Notes: a model not told the origin generated them from the sequence alone. Counted from the stretch's first letter, positions 26,963-35,219 are shown. The stretch: 64,000 nucleotides of DNA from Brachybacterium sp. FME24 (GCF_014897705.1 NZ_JABUXV010000007.1:62001-126000); one strand, 5' to 3'. Numbers and translations: made by a program.

Positions 26963-27880
26963 GTGGTCATCGGACCGGCAGGGGGCGCGCACAGCGCTGC
27001 ACGCGGCAGGATCTCGGCATCCTCGCAGGACGATACCTTCGCCGGGCATCTGCACTTCGACGAGACCACCGCCCCGGTGCTGGTCACCGACTTCGACGTC
27101 TCCGCCTACACCCGCCGGGGCACCACCCGGCTGCCGGTCGACACCACCCTCCAGGCCACCCAGGAGCCGCTGTCGGCAGCGGCACGCACCGCGCTCGGCG
27201 TGCTGCAGCGCCTGGAATCCTCGGCGCTCACGGAGTCCCGGGCGATGCTCGCCACCGCCACCGGCCACGAAGCCCGGATCACAGCCTTCCTCGCGACCTG
27301 GCTGGTGGACCGGCACTGGCAGTCCCGTGCGCTGCGCGACCTGCTGACCGGCGACCACCCCGTCGACCGCCCGCAGCCGCAGAATCGACTGCCCCCGCTG
27401 CGCGCCCTGCGGCGGGTCCACGTGGACCGGGTGCAGCCCCTGCTCTCGCCGGTATGGACCGCCCTCGCCGGTGAGGCCGTCGCCGCCGGGCACATGGCGC
27501 GCATGGCGATCCAGGAGGCTTCCCTGCAGGCGGGACTGGTCGCGATCTCGCGCCAGCTCAGCGGGGAGGCGCGGCGTGCGGTGGAGGCGGTCATCGAGCG
27601 CCACGACGCCGCCGTCGACTTCTTCACCTCCGAGGCGATCGCCCGCATCACCCGCTCCCGCCGTGAGGCCGCCACCGCCCGCCTGGTGCTCTCCCTCACC
27701 TCTCCCTTCGACGGCGGCGGCACTGCCGATGCCGACACGCGCGCTGCTCTGGCAGTGTTGGGCGCAGATCCCCGCGACCGCGCCGCCCTGCGCGGCGCCC
27801 GTTTCGAGATCACCAGGCTGCTGCCCGGCCCGGATCTCCCGGACCCGTTCTTCTCGTCCCTTCCTCGTACCGGAGCGTGA
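26963..27880 (+). CDS. Helical hypothetical protein, first gene of a ferritin-like pair
   Basis: A 305-residue mainly helical protein. It may be a degenerate relative of its neighbour: two long helix pairs (ESRAMLATATGHEARITAFLATWLVDRHWQSRALRDLL and GHMARMAIQEASLQAGLVAISRQ followed by VIERHDAAVDFF) resemble ferritin-like bundles, but the two ExxH iron motifs are not complete. The GTG at 26963 is preceded by AGAGAGG at a good distance. The next gene begins two bases after the stop, so they form an operon and may form one complex. No signal peptide. Function unknown. Confidence 0.7.
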   Translation: MVIGPAGGAHSAARGRISASSQDDTFAGHLHFDETTAPVLVTDFDVSAYTRRGTTRLPVDTTLQATQEPLSAAARTALGVLQRLESSALTESRAMLATATGHEARITAFLATWLVDRHWQSRALRDLLTGDHPVDRPQPQNRLPPLRALRRVHVDRVQPLLSPVWTALAGEAVAAGHMARMAIQEASLQAGLVAISRQLSGEARRAVEAVIERHDAAVDFFTSEAIARITRSRREAATARLVLSLTSPFDGGGTADADTRAALAVLGADPRDRAALRGARFEITRLLPGPDLPDPFFSSLPRTGA

Positions 27881-27881
27881 C

Positions 27882-28670
27882 ATGGCCTTCAACCTGGACC
27901 AGTTCGCCGAGACGTCCGTCCCCGTCAAGTACGAGGACCTCGATTTCGACACCTTCGAGACCCAACCGCTCGACGCGCAGACCCTGCGCTCCCTGCGCTA
28001 CATGTGCGACGTCGAGTACCACACCTCCTGCTTCCTGCGGGATCTGCTGGTGACCCCCTCCCACCGCGAGGAGGAGGCCGGCGGTTTCATGACCATGTGG
28101 AACCGTGAGGAGTTCTGGCACGGCGAGGCGCTCGCCCTGGTGCTGGCCCGGCACGGCATCATCGTCGACTACGACGAGGTCAAGGCGAAGCGGCTCAAGC
28201 TGGGCTGGGTCGGTGCGCTGGGCCCGCTGAAGCAGTCCGTGCTCACGAACCTCGCCGGCACCGACTTCGTCGCCGTGCACATGGTGTGGGGCGCCGCCAA
28301 CGAGCTCTCCGCCGTCGCGGCCTACCGTCGCCTCTCCGCGAAGACCGACCATCCGGCCCTGTCGCCGCTGCTGCAGCGCATCGCCCAGCAGGAGACTCGG
28401 CACGTCGCTTTCTACACCACTCAAGGTCGCGAGCGCCTGGAGGCCTCCGAGGCCGCGCAGAAGCTCGTGCGCCTGGTCATGTCCAAGGTCTGGAAGCCCG
28501 TGGGCAGCGGCATGATGGACGATTCCGAGGTGCACCACGTGATGAGCCACCTGTTCGGCGGGAAGTCCGAGGAGCTGGACAAGCTCGACAGGCGCCTCCA
28601 GAAGCTGCCGGGCCTCGAGAGCCTGTCCATCTTCCGCCACGCCTTCGCCCGCCTGGGCATCGCCGCCTGA
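27882..28670 (+). CDS. Ferritin-like di-iron protein
   Basis: A 262-residue protein with the four-helix di-iron pattern of the ferritin-like/acyl-ACP desaturase superfamily: an acidic residue in CDVEYHTSCFLRD, ExxH in REEFWHGEAL, Glu in WGAANELSAVAAY, and ExxH in QQETRHVAFY. Such proteins use oxygen at a di-iron site to oxidise or desaturate substrates, or store iron. The C-terminal region (VHHVMSHLFGG) carries two more His. It starts two bases after the helical gene at 26963. The substrate is not predictable. A long hairpin lies 60 bases downstream. Confidence 0.85.
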   Translation: MAFNLDQFAETSVPVKYEDLDFDTFETQPLDAQTLRSLRYMCDVEYHTSCFLRDLLVTPSHREEEAGGFMTMWNREEFWHGEALALVLARHGIIVDYDEVKAKRLKLGWVGALGPLKQSVLTNLAGTDFVAVHMVWGAANELSAVAAYRRLSAKTDHPALSPLLQRIAQQETRHVAFYTTQGRERLEASEAAQKLVRLVMSKVWKPVGSGMMDDSEVHHVMSHLFGGKSEELDKLDRRLQKLPGLESLSIFRHAFARLGIAA

Positions 28671-28731
28671 CCGAGGTGCCTGACCGAGGTGCCGGCACCG
28701 ATTCATCCCTCCCGCACGAGACCAGCCCGCG

Positions 28732-28829
28732 CCACCTTCACGGCTACTGACCGGTACCCACTCTGAGGAGGCGTTGAGGGGCTCCGATACCGCCCACTCA
28801 GGCTGGGTACCAGCAAGTAGCCGAGGTGG
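28732..28829. terminator. Long multi-segment hairpin after the ferritin-like gene
   Basis: Four successive segments pair: CCACCT/AGGTGG (28732/28824), GGCTACT/AGTAGCC (28742/28816), GGTACCCA/TGGGTACC (28753/28804) and CTGAG/CTCAG (28763/28797), around a loop of about 29 bases. It is nearly 100 bases long, so it is more than a minimal terminator. Confidence 0.65.
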
Positions 28830-29033
28830 GCGGGCCTGCCGATGGGTTCTAGGTTCCGCGCGCCGACGGGCGGGTGCCGGGTCGGACGGGCGCCGACGGG
28901 GGCTCGAGGAGCGGGGCGGGGCGGGCGCCGACGGGGCTCGAGGAGCAGGGCAGGCGCAGATCTGACGGGCGCCCTCCGGGGCCGAACGGGCACCACCACC
29001 CCCATGTCACCCTCCTGACCTGCCCCGTTATCT
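28830..29033. other. Intergenic GC-rich direct repeats, no gene seen
   Basis: This non-coding stretch contains two imperfect direct repeats of a GGGCGCCGACGGGG plus CTCGAGGAGC unit (about 28888 and 28923). No convincing small gene, ribosome site or RNA gene is visible. Confidence 0.5.
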
Positions 29034-29072
29034 CTGAGAGTCCTCTCATCGTCGGCTCATCGCGACCTCATC
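29034..29072 (+). promoter_or_regulatory. Operator-like element with 11-bp phased TCA repeats
   Basis: CTGAGAGTCCTCTCAT (29034-29049) is followed by CTCATC at 29056 and 29067, so CTCATC occurs three times at exact 11-bp spacing starting at 29045. OmpR-family regulators bind such tandem repeats. The same layout lies before the Asp-rich gene at 32747-32785 (complement strand), with 15 of 16 bases identical in the first part. It is 79 bases upstream of ATG 29152. Confidence 0.65.
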
Positions 29073-29151
29073 CGGTCCGCGCAGAGTTCTCGTCATCAGG
29101 CAAGGTCCGTCCCTGGACCTTCCGCGCAGAGCACTCACGAGGAGCCCCCCG

Positions 29152-30357
29152 ATGACGATCTTGAACCACGAGCCCGCCAGCGAGACCGCGTCGATCCCCG
29201 TCGTGCGGCCCACCGACTCCGTGCAGCAGTCCGTGGCGCCGTCCGTGACCCGCGAGACCGCCCCTGAGGGACTGCGCACCCGGATCGAGCGCGCCAAGCA
29301 CGCGTTCTCCACCCGCAACATCGGCGCGTTCCTGCGCCGCGCCCAGGGCATCGACCTCATCACCGATGACCACGTCCCCCAGGCCGGCGAGGTCATCCTG
29401 GCCCGGGTCACCACCGTCGGCCATCACAAGCGACTCGAGAGCCCCGTCTCCCGCCGCCAGATCCTGTTCCCCGGGGACGAGATCGTGGTCGCGTACGGCA
29501 GCCGCTACGCCGCGGACCAGTTCCTCGCGATGATCCCCGGCGACCTGGGTCCCGTCCATCTCGCCGCCGCCGGGGGTCTCGCCTCCCGCGTGCTCGAGCA
29601 GCATTCCGCCGTCGGCGCCGCCACCCAGATCGAGCCGATCGGCGTGATCCGCGACCAGCACGGCCCGGTCTCCCTGGCCCGCGCCGCCGCGCACCACCCG
29701 GTCCAGGACATCACCTCCCGTGCGGACCGTCCGGCGCACCACGTGCCCGTGATCGCCGTGCTCGGCACCTCCATGAACTCCGGCAAATCGACCGTGCTGG
29801 CGCAGCTGGCCCACGGCCTGGCCGCAGCCGGTCTGCGGGTCGCGGCGGGCAAGGCCACCGGTACCGGCGCAGGCAACGACTACAACCTGTTCCTCGACGC
29901 CGGTGCGCACCGCGTCCTGGACTTCACCGACTTCGGCTACTCCTCGACCTTCCAGGTGGGCCTGGAGGAGGTCCGCGACCTGTTCCTGTCCATGGCCGAC
30001 GAGCTCGCCGGCGGCGCGGAACGGCCCGATGTGGTGCTCCTGGAGATCGCCGACGGCGTCTACCAGGGCGAGACCACCCTCCTGCTGGCCGATGAGGAGT
30101 TCGGCAAGGTCGTCGACAAGGTCGCGTTCTCCGCGGGCGACGCTCTGGGCGCCGTCGGCGGCGTCGGCGCACTCGGCGCCCTCGGATGCACCCCCGCATT
30201 CGTCTCGGGCGTGCTGACCAGCTCCCCGCTGGCGACCGTCGAAGCCCGCCGCGCCCTCGAGGTGCCCGTGGTGCCGACCTTCGACCTCGGTACCGCCGAG
30301 GTCGCCCGCGAGATGGTCGCCGATCTCCTGGAGGGGCACGAGACCGATGCCGCGTGA
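29152..30357 (+). CDS. P-loop NTPase, DUF1611-like
   Basis: A 401-residue soluble protein. Residues about 60-185 form an N-terminal domain without a clear motif. Residues about 198-390 are a P-loop domain with Walker A GTSMNSGKST at 205-214, a GKATGTGAGND segment, and a Walker B-like VVLLEIADGVYQGET. The pattern VLDFTDFGYSST resembles DUF1611/MobB-like P-loop proteins of actinobacteria. It should bind ATP or GTP; the reaction is unknown. The last 11 bases overlap the start of the pseudo-ABC exporter gene, which implies translational coupling. A phased-repeat operator lies upstream at 29034. Confidence 0.8.
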   Translation: MTILNHEPASETASIPVVRPTDSVQQSVAPSVTRETAPEGLRTRIERAKHAFSTRNIGAFLRRAQGIDLITDDHVPQAGEVILARVTTVGHHKRLESPVSRRQILFPGDEIVVAYGSRYAADQFLAMIPGDLGPVHLAAAGGLASRVLEQHSAVGAATQIEPIGVIRDQHGPVSLARAAAHHPVQDITSRADRPAHHVPVIAVLGTSMNSGKSTVLAQLAHGLAAAGLRVAAGKATGTGAGNDYNLFLDAGAHRVLDFTDFGYSSTFQVGLEEVRDLFLSMADELAGGAERPDVVLLEIADGVYQGETTLLLADEEFGKVVDKVAFSAGDALGAVGGVGALGALGCTPAFVSGVLTSSPLATVEARRALEVPVVPTFDLGTAEVAREMVADLLEGHETDAA

Positions 30358-32095
30358 GCGCGAACCGGTCAAGCTCGCCAATGGGCTGCTGAAGAACGCG
30401 CCGCCGCTGCCTGCGCTGCTGCGCGGGGCACGGCGCCGCTGGATCACGGTGCTGATCACCCTCGGTCTGGGCCAGGCGGGCCTGGCCGGCCTGGCCGCCT
30501 GGGCCCTGGTCAAGCTGCAGGCGGCCCCGACGGGTTCCTCCCCGCTGCTGCTGCGGGCGCTGCTCCTGCTGGTGCTGACCGCTCTCGCCGTCGGCGCCCT
30601 GAAGGTGCACGAGCGGGTGGTCGCCGAGAAGCTCGGCCAGGACTACGTCCACCAGCTGCGCCTGACGCTGCTGGGCGACGCCCTCACCCCCGGGCACTCG
30701 ACGTCCCTCGGCGTGACGGTCGCCCGCACCACGAACGACCTCTCCGGCGTGCGCAACTGGGTCTCCCAGGGCATCGCCCCGCTGGTGGTCGCGGTGCCTC
30801 TGATCGGCGGCAGCCTGATCACCCTGACGATCCTGCACCCTTACCTGGCCCTCGCGATGGCCACCCCGCTGGTGATCCTGGTGCTGTGCCTGCTGTTCTG
30901 GGCGCGCACGGCACTGATCAAGACCCGGCAGATGCGTCGCACCCGCGGCAAGCTGGCCGCGCGCATCGCCGACACCGTGACCGCCGCCGACGGGATCCTC
31001 GCCTCCGGCGGCACCAAACGCGAGCTGCGCAACATCCGCGACGCCTCCGGCAACCTCGTAGAGATCGCCGTGGACCGTGCCGAGACCGTCGGCACCATCC
31101 GCGCCGGCGGCATCGTCGCCTCCACCCTGACCACCCTGATGGTCGCCGCGACCGGCACCTACCTGGGCCTGGCCCCGGGGATCACGATGGCCGCGATGGC
31201 CGTCGCCGGCATCGCCTCGACCCCGGTGCTGGAGATCGGCCGGATCGTCGAGTACCGGCAGACCTACCGCTCCGCCCGCATGGTGCTGGGCCCCGCCCTC
31301 GCCGGCGCCGAGGCCCGCCGCAAGCACGCCCGCGACCGTCGTCGGGCCGCCTCCGCGCTGGAGGCCCCCGACGCCGGACACGACGGAACCATCATCGTCG
31401 ATCTGGCACTGCCGGGACTGACCGAGCAGGTCGGCCCCGTGCGCGGCCGTCCACGGGACCGGGTGCGCCTGGTCTCCGAGGACCCTGCCGCCCCGCACGA
31501 ATTCATCCGGCGCCTCCTGGAGCTCGCCCCCGGCCCCGACCTCGTCGAGCCGGACTCAGTGTGGGTGACCGGGCAGAACCTGCGCGCCGTCTCCTCCAAG
31601 CGGGGCCGCGTGCTGGTGGGCTACGCGAGCGCCGGCACCGTGTTCGAGCGCGGCACGGTGGCGCGTGCGCTGCACTACCGCCGCCCGGATCTGGACGCCG
31701 CCCACGACCAGGGAGTGCTGGACCTCGTCGGCCTGGACCTGTCCCACCTGCCCGAGGGCGCCCGCACCACGCTGCGCCGCGGCGGCGAGCCCCTGGGCCG
31801 CTCCGACCGCGCCCGCCTGGCCCTGGCGCGCGCCCTCTATGGGTCCCCGCCGCTGCTGGTCATCGACGGTCTCGAGGGCGATCTGGACGATTCGGGGCGG
31901 ATGATGCTCGAGCGGGTCCTGGCGGACTACCGCGGAGTGGTGCTCATGGTCGGCTCCGACGATCTGGCCGCGCGGCTCGGCGCTCGTACGCACAGCCTGC
32001 GCCCGCTGGAGGCCGACGATCAGGGTGAGCCCCTGACGGTCGGACGGGGCGCACGCCCCCGCCGAGACGCGGATCAGGACGCCGACGACGAGTGA
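30347..32095 (+). CDS. ABC exporter-like protein with degenerate nucleotide-binding domain
   Basis: A 582-residue protein with the layout of a half-size ABC exporter. Residues about 25-310 form a transmembrane domain of some six helices, with TNDLSGVRNWVSQGI and SGGTKRELRNI resembling exporter coupling regions. Residues about 345-560 align with an NBD but lack its catalytic parts. The Walker A site near 365-380 reads VRLVSEDPAAPHEF with no GxGKST; the Q-loop Gln is gone (GYASAG); the signature is EPLGRSDRARLALARAL; Walker B is LLVIDG without the catalytic Glu; the H-loop His is missing. It probably cannot hydrolyse ATP alone. It overlaps the P-loop gene by 11 bases. Confidence 0.85.
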   Translation: MPREREPVKLANGLLKNAPPLPALLRGARRRWITVLITLGLGQAGLAGLAAWALVKLQAAPTGSSPLLLRALLLLVLTALAVGALKVHERVVAEKLGQDYVHQLRLTLLGDALTPGHSTSLGVTVARTTNDLSGVRNWVSQGIAPLVVAVPLIGGSLITLTILHPYLALAMATPLVILVLCLLFWARTALIKTRQMRRTRGKLAARIADTVTAADGILASGGTKRELRNIRDASGNLVEIAVDRAETVGTIRAGGIVASTLTTLMVAATGTYLGLAPGITMAAMAVAGIASTPVLEIGRIVEYRQTYRSARMVLGPALAGAEARRKHARDRRRAASALEAPDAGHDGTIIVDLALPGLTEQVGPVRGRPRDRVRLVSEDPAAPHEFIRRLLELAPGPDLVEPDSVWVTGQNLRAVSSKRGRVLVGYASAGTVFERGTVARALHYRRPDLDAAHDQGVLDLVGLDLSHLPEGARTTLRRGGEPLGRSDRARLALARALYGSPPLLVIDGLEGDLDDSGRMMLERVLADYRGVVLMVGSDDLAARLGARTHSLRPLEADDQGEPLTVGRGARPRRDADQDADDE

Positions 32096-32136
32096 TCCGC
32101 CGCCCGCCGCCGGCGCGGTGGGCGCCGGGCGGGTGA

Positions 32137-32724
32137 TCAGTCGTCGTCATCCTCGTCATCGTCATCGCCGTCATCGTCATCGTCATCGTCATCGTCGTCT
32201 TCGCATTCCCAACCGTCGTCATCCCATTCGCAGGTGCCGGCGGGCTTCGGAGGGGTCGCGGGCTTCTTCGGCGCGGCGGGCTTCTTCGGCGTCGCCGCGT
32301 TCCCGCCTCCCGAGGAGGATCCGCCGGCGCTCCCGGACCCGCCGGAATCTCCTGAGCTGCTGGACGTGCCGCCGGATCGCGCCTGGTCAGAAGCGGTCGG
32401 TGCCGGGGCGGGGGGCGGCGAGGCCTCGTACTCCATACCGCTGACGTCGCTGTCGGGGTGGGCTCCCCGGTCGGGCTGCCCGCCGGCGCTCGGAGTGGGC
32501 AGCGCGACCGGCTCCGGGCTGGACGATGATCCGGTCGCAGCAGATTCCGGCACATCTCCCGGCAGCGCAGGGGCAGTCCCACCGGCGTCGGAGACCGGAG
32601 CCTCCTCGCCCACGACGATGCCCGGTCGCGCCCCCGGGGACGGTTCGACGGCAGGCAGCACGGCGAGCCCGACCGCCGCGAGGGCGACGCCCAGGACGAT
32701 CCCGGCGGTCCGGAGTGTCTTCAT
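32137..32724 (-). CDS. Secreted protein with Pro/Ser/Gly linker and poly-Asp tail
   Basis: A 195-residue protein with an N-terminal signal or anchor helix (RTAGIVLGVALAAVGLAVLPAV), then a disordered Pro/Ser/Gly/Ala region, a Lys-Pro segment (TPKKPAAPKKPATPPKP) and a C-terminus of almost pure Asp/Glu after a two-Cys motif CEWDDDGWEC. Its likely place is the outer face of the membrane or the cell wall. The tail could bind divalent cations or cationic peptides; that is inference. It converges with the pseudo-ABC gene and is followed on the same strand by the promoterless end of the response regulator operon 90 bases upstream. It carries the shared operator element 22 bases before its ATG. Confidence 0.85.
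   Translation of the reverse strand: MKTLRTAGIVLGVALAAVGLAVLPAVEPSPGARPGIVVGEEAPVSDAGGTAPALPGDVPESAATGSSSSPEPVALPTPSAGGQPDRGAHPDSDVSGMEYEASPPPAPAPTASDQARSGGTSSSSGDSGGSGSAGGSSSGGGNAATPKKPAAPKKPATPPKPAGTCEWDDDGWECEDDDDDDDDDDGDDDDEDDDD
32146..32200. repeat. Hexanucleotide GATGAC tract encoding Asp-Asp
   Basis: On the complement strand, GATGAC units and close variants are repeated in tandem through the 3' end of the Asp-rich gene. Gain or loss of units would add or remove two Asp residues without a frameshift. Confidence 0.8.
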
Positions 32725-32746
32725 GACCGGGATCCTCCGATGCGGC

Positions 32747-32785
32747 GATGAGACATCCGTGAAGTCTTCATGAGAGGACTCTCAT
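32747..32785 (-). promoter_or_regulatory. Operator-like element upstream of the Asp-rich gene
   Basis: Read on the complement strand, ATGAGAGTCCTCTCAT (32785 to 32770) is followed by TCA 8 bases later and CTCATC 18 bases later, giving 11-bp phased repeats in the same positions as the element at 29034-29072. It ends 22 bases before the ATG at 32724. The adjacent OmpR-type response regulator is the natural candidate to bind it. Confidence 0.65.
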
Positions 32786-32815
32786 GACCCTGTGACCTGC
32801 TGCGATGAGTGCCGC

Positions 32816-33523
32816 TCACGCGGAGGGGTCGACGAGCTTGTACCCGGCGCCGCGCACCGTCACCAGGCGCTGCGCGCCGAGCTTGGCGCGCAGGTAGCCC
32901 ACGTACACGTCGACGACGTTGGACGCACCGTCGTAGTCGTAGCCCCACACCTTCGACAGCAGCAGGTCGCGGGTGAGCACCTGGTTCGGGTTCTCCAGGA
33001 ACACGCGCGCCATGGTGAACTCGCGGGAGGACAGCTCGACGGAGCGCTCCGCGAGATCGTTCCCTGCGGCGTCGTGCGCTGCGAACGTCGCGATGCGGGT
33101 GCGCAGGTCGAGCCGGAGATCGCCGAGCACGAGCAGGTCGCTGCTGACGGCGCCCGCCCCCGCAGTCGCCTCGCGGGCGCGGAGCTTCACGCGGGCCAGC
33201 AGCTCCTCGAAGCGGAAGGGCTTGGCGATGTAGTCGTTGGCCCCGCCCTCGAGCCCCTGCACGGTGTCGTCGACGCTGGTGCGGGCGGTGACCATGAGGA
33301 TCGGGATCTGCACGTCCATCGCGCGCAGCGCCTTGAGGACCTGGAAGCCGTCCATGCGCGGCAGTCCCACATCGAGGATCAGCAGGTCGAAGTCCCCGCT
33401 GGAGGCGAGGTCGAGCGCGCTGATGCCGTCCTCGACCACGGTCGACGCGTACCCGTTGGCCTTCAGGCCGCGCTCGACGAAACGCGCGATCCGCGCCTCG
33501 TCCTCGGCGATCAGGATCCTCAT
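32816..33523 (-). CDS. OmpR-family response regulator
   Basis: A 235-residue regulator. The receiver domain has the acidic pocket in IAEDEAR, the phosphoacceptor Asp51 in LLILDVGLPRMDG, Thr in MVTART and the Lys of AKPFRF. After a linker, the OmpR/PhoB winged-helix domain is clear (ELSSREFTMARVFLENPNQVLTRDLLLSKVWGYDYDGASNVVDVYVGYLRAKL, VRGAGYKL). It controls transcription by binding tandem direct repeats. Its ATG overlaps the stop of the histidine kinase gene (ATGA), forming an RND-kinase-regulator operon. The phased-repeat elements at 32747 and 29034 are its likely targets. Confidence 0.95.
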   Translation of the reverse strand: MRILIAEDEARIARFVERGLKANGYASTVVEDGISALDLASSGDFDLLILDVGLPRMDGFQVLKALRAMDVQIPILMVTARTSVDDTVQGLEGGANDYIAKPFRFEELLARVKLRAREATAGAGAVSSDLLVLGDLRLDLRTRIATFAAHDAAGNDLAERSVELSSREFTMARVFLENPNQVLTRDLLLSKVWGYDYDGASNVVDVYVGYLRAKLGAQRLVTVRGAGYKLVDPSA

Positions 33524-35169
33524 GAACTGCTCCCCATCCTTCTCGTGCGCTGTGGATCGGTCGTCTCCGAACTCCCGGAATCGACCTCAGTATGGCTGCG
33601 GGGGCGGTCCTCACCGCTGCTGTTCTCACCGGTTGTCCCTGCGGCACCATCGGCGGTGTCCGCGTCGTCGGGCGTCCCCGCGGCGAACTGCGGGAACACG
33701 AGGATGAAGGTCGATCCCCTGCCGGGCGCGGACAGCAGGCGCACCACGCCGCCGTGCCCTTCCGCGATCGCCAGCACGATCGGCAGCCCCAGACCGGAGC
33801 CGGACCCCGCACCGGAACCCGGACCCGCACCGCGGGTGTCGTCGACGCGGGTGAAACGCTCGAAGATGCGCCGCTGGTCGTCCGTCGCGATGCCGACGCC
33901 CTCATCCCGCACCCCGATATGGATCTCGGGGCCCTCGGGGCCCACCACCTGGTCCACACCGAACCGGATCCGAGTGCCCTCGTCGCTGTAGCGCACCGCA
34001 TTGGCGGCGAGCTGCACCACGGCCTGCGTGAGGCGCTGCTCGTCGGCATCGGCGACGACGTCGGCCGTGCGCTCGAGCACCCAGTCCCGATCGGCGATGT
34101 GCGAGATGCGGGCGAAGGCCGAGCGGGCGAACTCGTGCATCTCGACCGGTCGCAGGCGCACGTAGTCCGGGCGCTTCGACGCGGCCAGCTCGGAGAGGTC
34201 CCCGACCACGCGGCCCATGCGGTCCAGCTCGTCGATCGCGATGTCGTGGGCCTCGCGCACGTCGACCGGGTCCTCGGCGTCGGTCGTCTCGAGGGTCCCG
34301 CGCACGATGGTCAGCGGGGTGCGCAGCTCGTGGCCGACGTCGCTCATGAATCGACGCTGCTCGGCGAAACCGACCTGGATGCGCCCCAGCATGCGGTTGA
34401 AGTTGCGGGCCAGGGCGGCGATGTCGTCCTTGCCCTCGGGCACGGGGATGCGGTGCTCGAGACCGTCGACCGTGATCTGCTCGGTCGCCGAACGCAGCGC
34501 ACCCAGCGGCTTCAGCAGCCGGCCGGTGACCACGTAGCCCACCCAGCCCGCGATGAGGAGCGTGATCATGGCCATCAGCGCGAAGGTGAGCACGGACTGC
34601 CACAGCTCCCGCTGCTGCGCACCGATGTCGTTGGCCACCACGAAGATGCCCTCGGCGTCGTCCCCGGCGACCCCGACCGAGGCGACCAGCACGCGCAGTT
34701 CCCGGTCCCCGACCATCATCGTGGTGATCACCGTGCGACCGCTGCGGTGCGCGGCGACGATGTCCTCGAGCACGCGCTGCGACTCCGGGGAGTCGTCGGG
34801 GACCAGCTCGAAATCCTGGGATCGCGGCTTGTGCGCCGGCTCCCCATCGATCAGGGCGACCACGGACTCATGGTCCGAGGGCGCGGCGGAGTCCGTGGCC
34901 GACTGCAGCACGCTGTCGACCGACGTGTGCACGTAGCTGCCGTCCTCGCCCGCGTCCTGGGCGATCAGGTCGAGCTCGCGCCACTCCTGCCAGAGCTCGG
35001 CCTCGACGCGATCATCGAGCACCCGGAACTGGGCCGCATAGGTCAGCACGCCCGTGATGGCCAGACCCAGGACCATGAAGGTGAGCATCGTCGTCAGCAT
35101 GCGGGTGCGCACGGTCCAGCCGCGGGTCGCGGAGCTGGCGACACTGCGGCGAGTCCTGGTCAGGGGCAT
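33520..35169 (-). CDS. Sensor histidine kinase
   Basis: A 549-residue membrane kinase. The first helix (MLTTMLTFMVLGLAITGVLTYAA) and second helix (VLTFALMAMITLLIAGWVGYVV) enclose an extracytoplasmic sensor of about 155 residues rich in Asp/Glu. Then follow a HAMP domain (RLLKPLGALRSATEQI), the phosphoacceptor His280 in SDVGHELRTPLT, and the ATPase boxes NAVRYSDEG, RDEGVGIATDDQRRIFERF and GSGLGLPIVLAIAEGHGG. A Gly/Ser-rich insertion (AGPGSGAGSGSG) lies just before the G2 box. It begins 50 bases after the RND gene stop and overlaps the response regulator start. Confidence 0.94.
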   Translation of the reverse strand: MPLTRTRRSVASSATRGWTVRTRMLTTMLTFMVLGLAITGVLTYAAQFRVLDDRVEAELWQEWRELDLIAQDAGEDGSYVHTSVDSVLQSATDSAAPSDHESVVALIDGEPAHKPRSQDFELVPDDSPESQRVLEDIVAAHRSGRTVITTMMVGDRELRVLVASVGVAGDDAEGIFVVANDIGAQQRELWQSVLTFALMAMITLLIAGWVGYVVTGRLLKPLGALRSATEQITVDGLEHRIPVPEGKDDIAALARNFNRMLGRIQVGFAEQRRFMSDVGHELRTPLTIVRGTLETTDAEDPVDVREAHDIAIDELDRMGRVVGDLSELAASKRPDYVRLRPVEMHEFARSAFARISHIADRDWVLERTADVVADADEQRLTQAVVQLAANAVRYSDEGTRIRFGVDQVVGPEGPEIHIGVRDEGVGIATDDQRRIFERFTRVDDTRGAGPGSGAGSGSGLGLPIVLAIAEGHGGVVRLLSAPGRGSTFILVFPQFAAGTPDDADTADGAAGTTGENSSGEDRPRSHTEVDSGSSETTDPQRTRRMGSSS

Positions 35170-35219
35170 GGTCGAATCGTAGGGGACGCAGACCTGCTCC
35201 CGCCCCGGCGGTGACCGCG

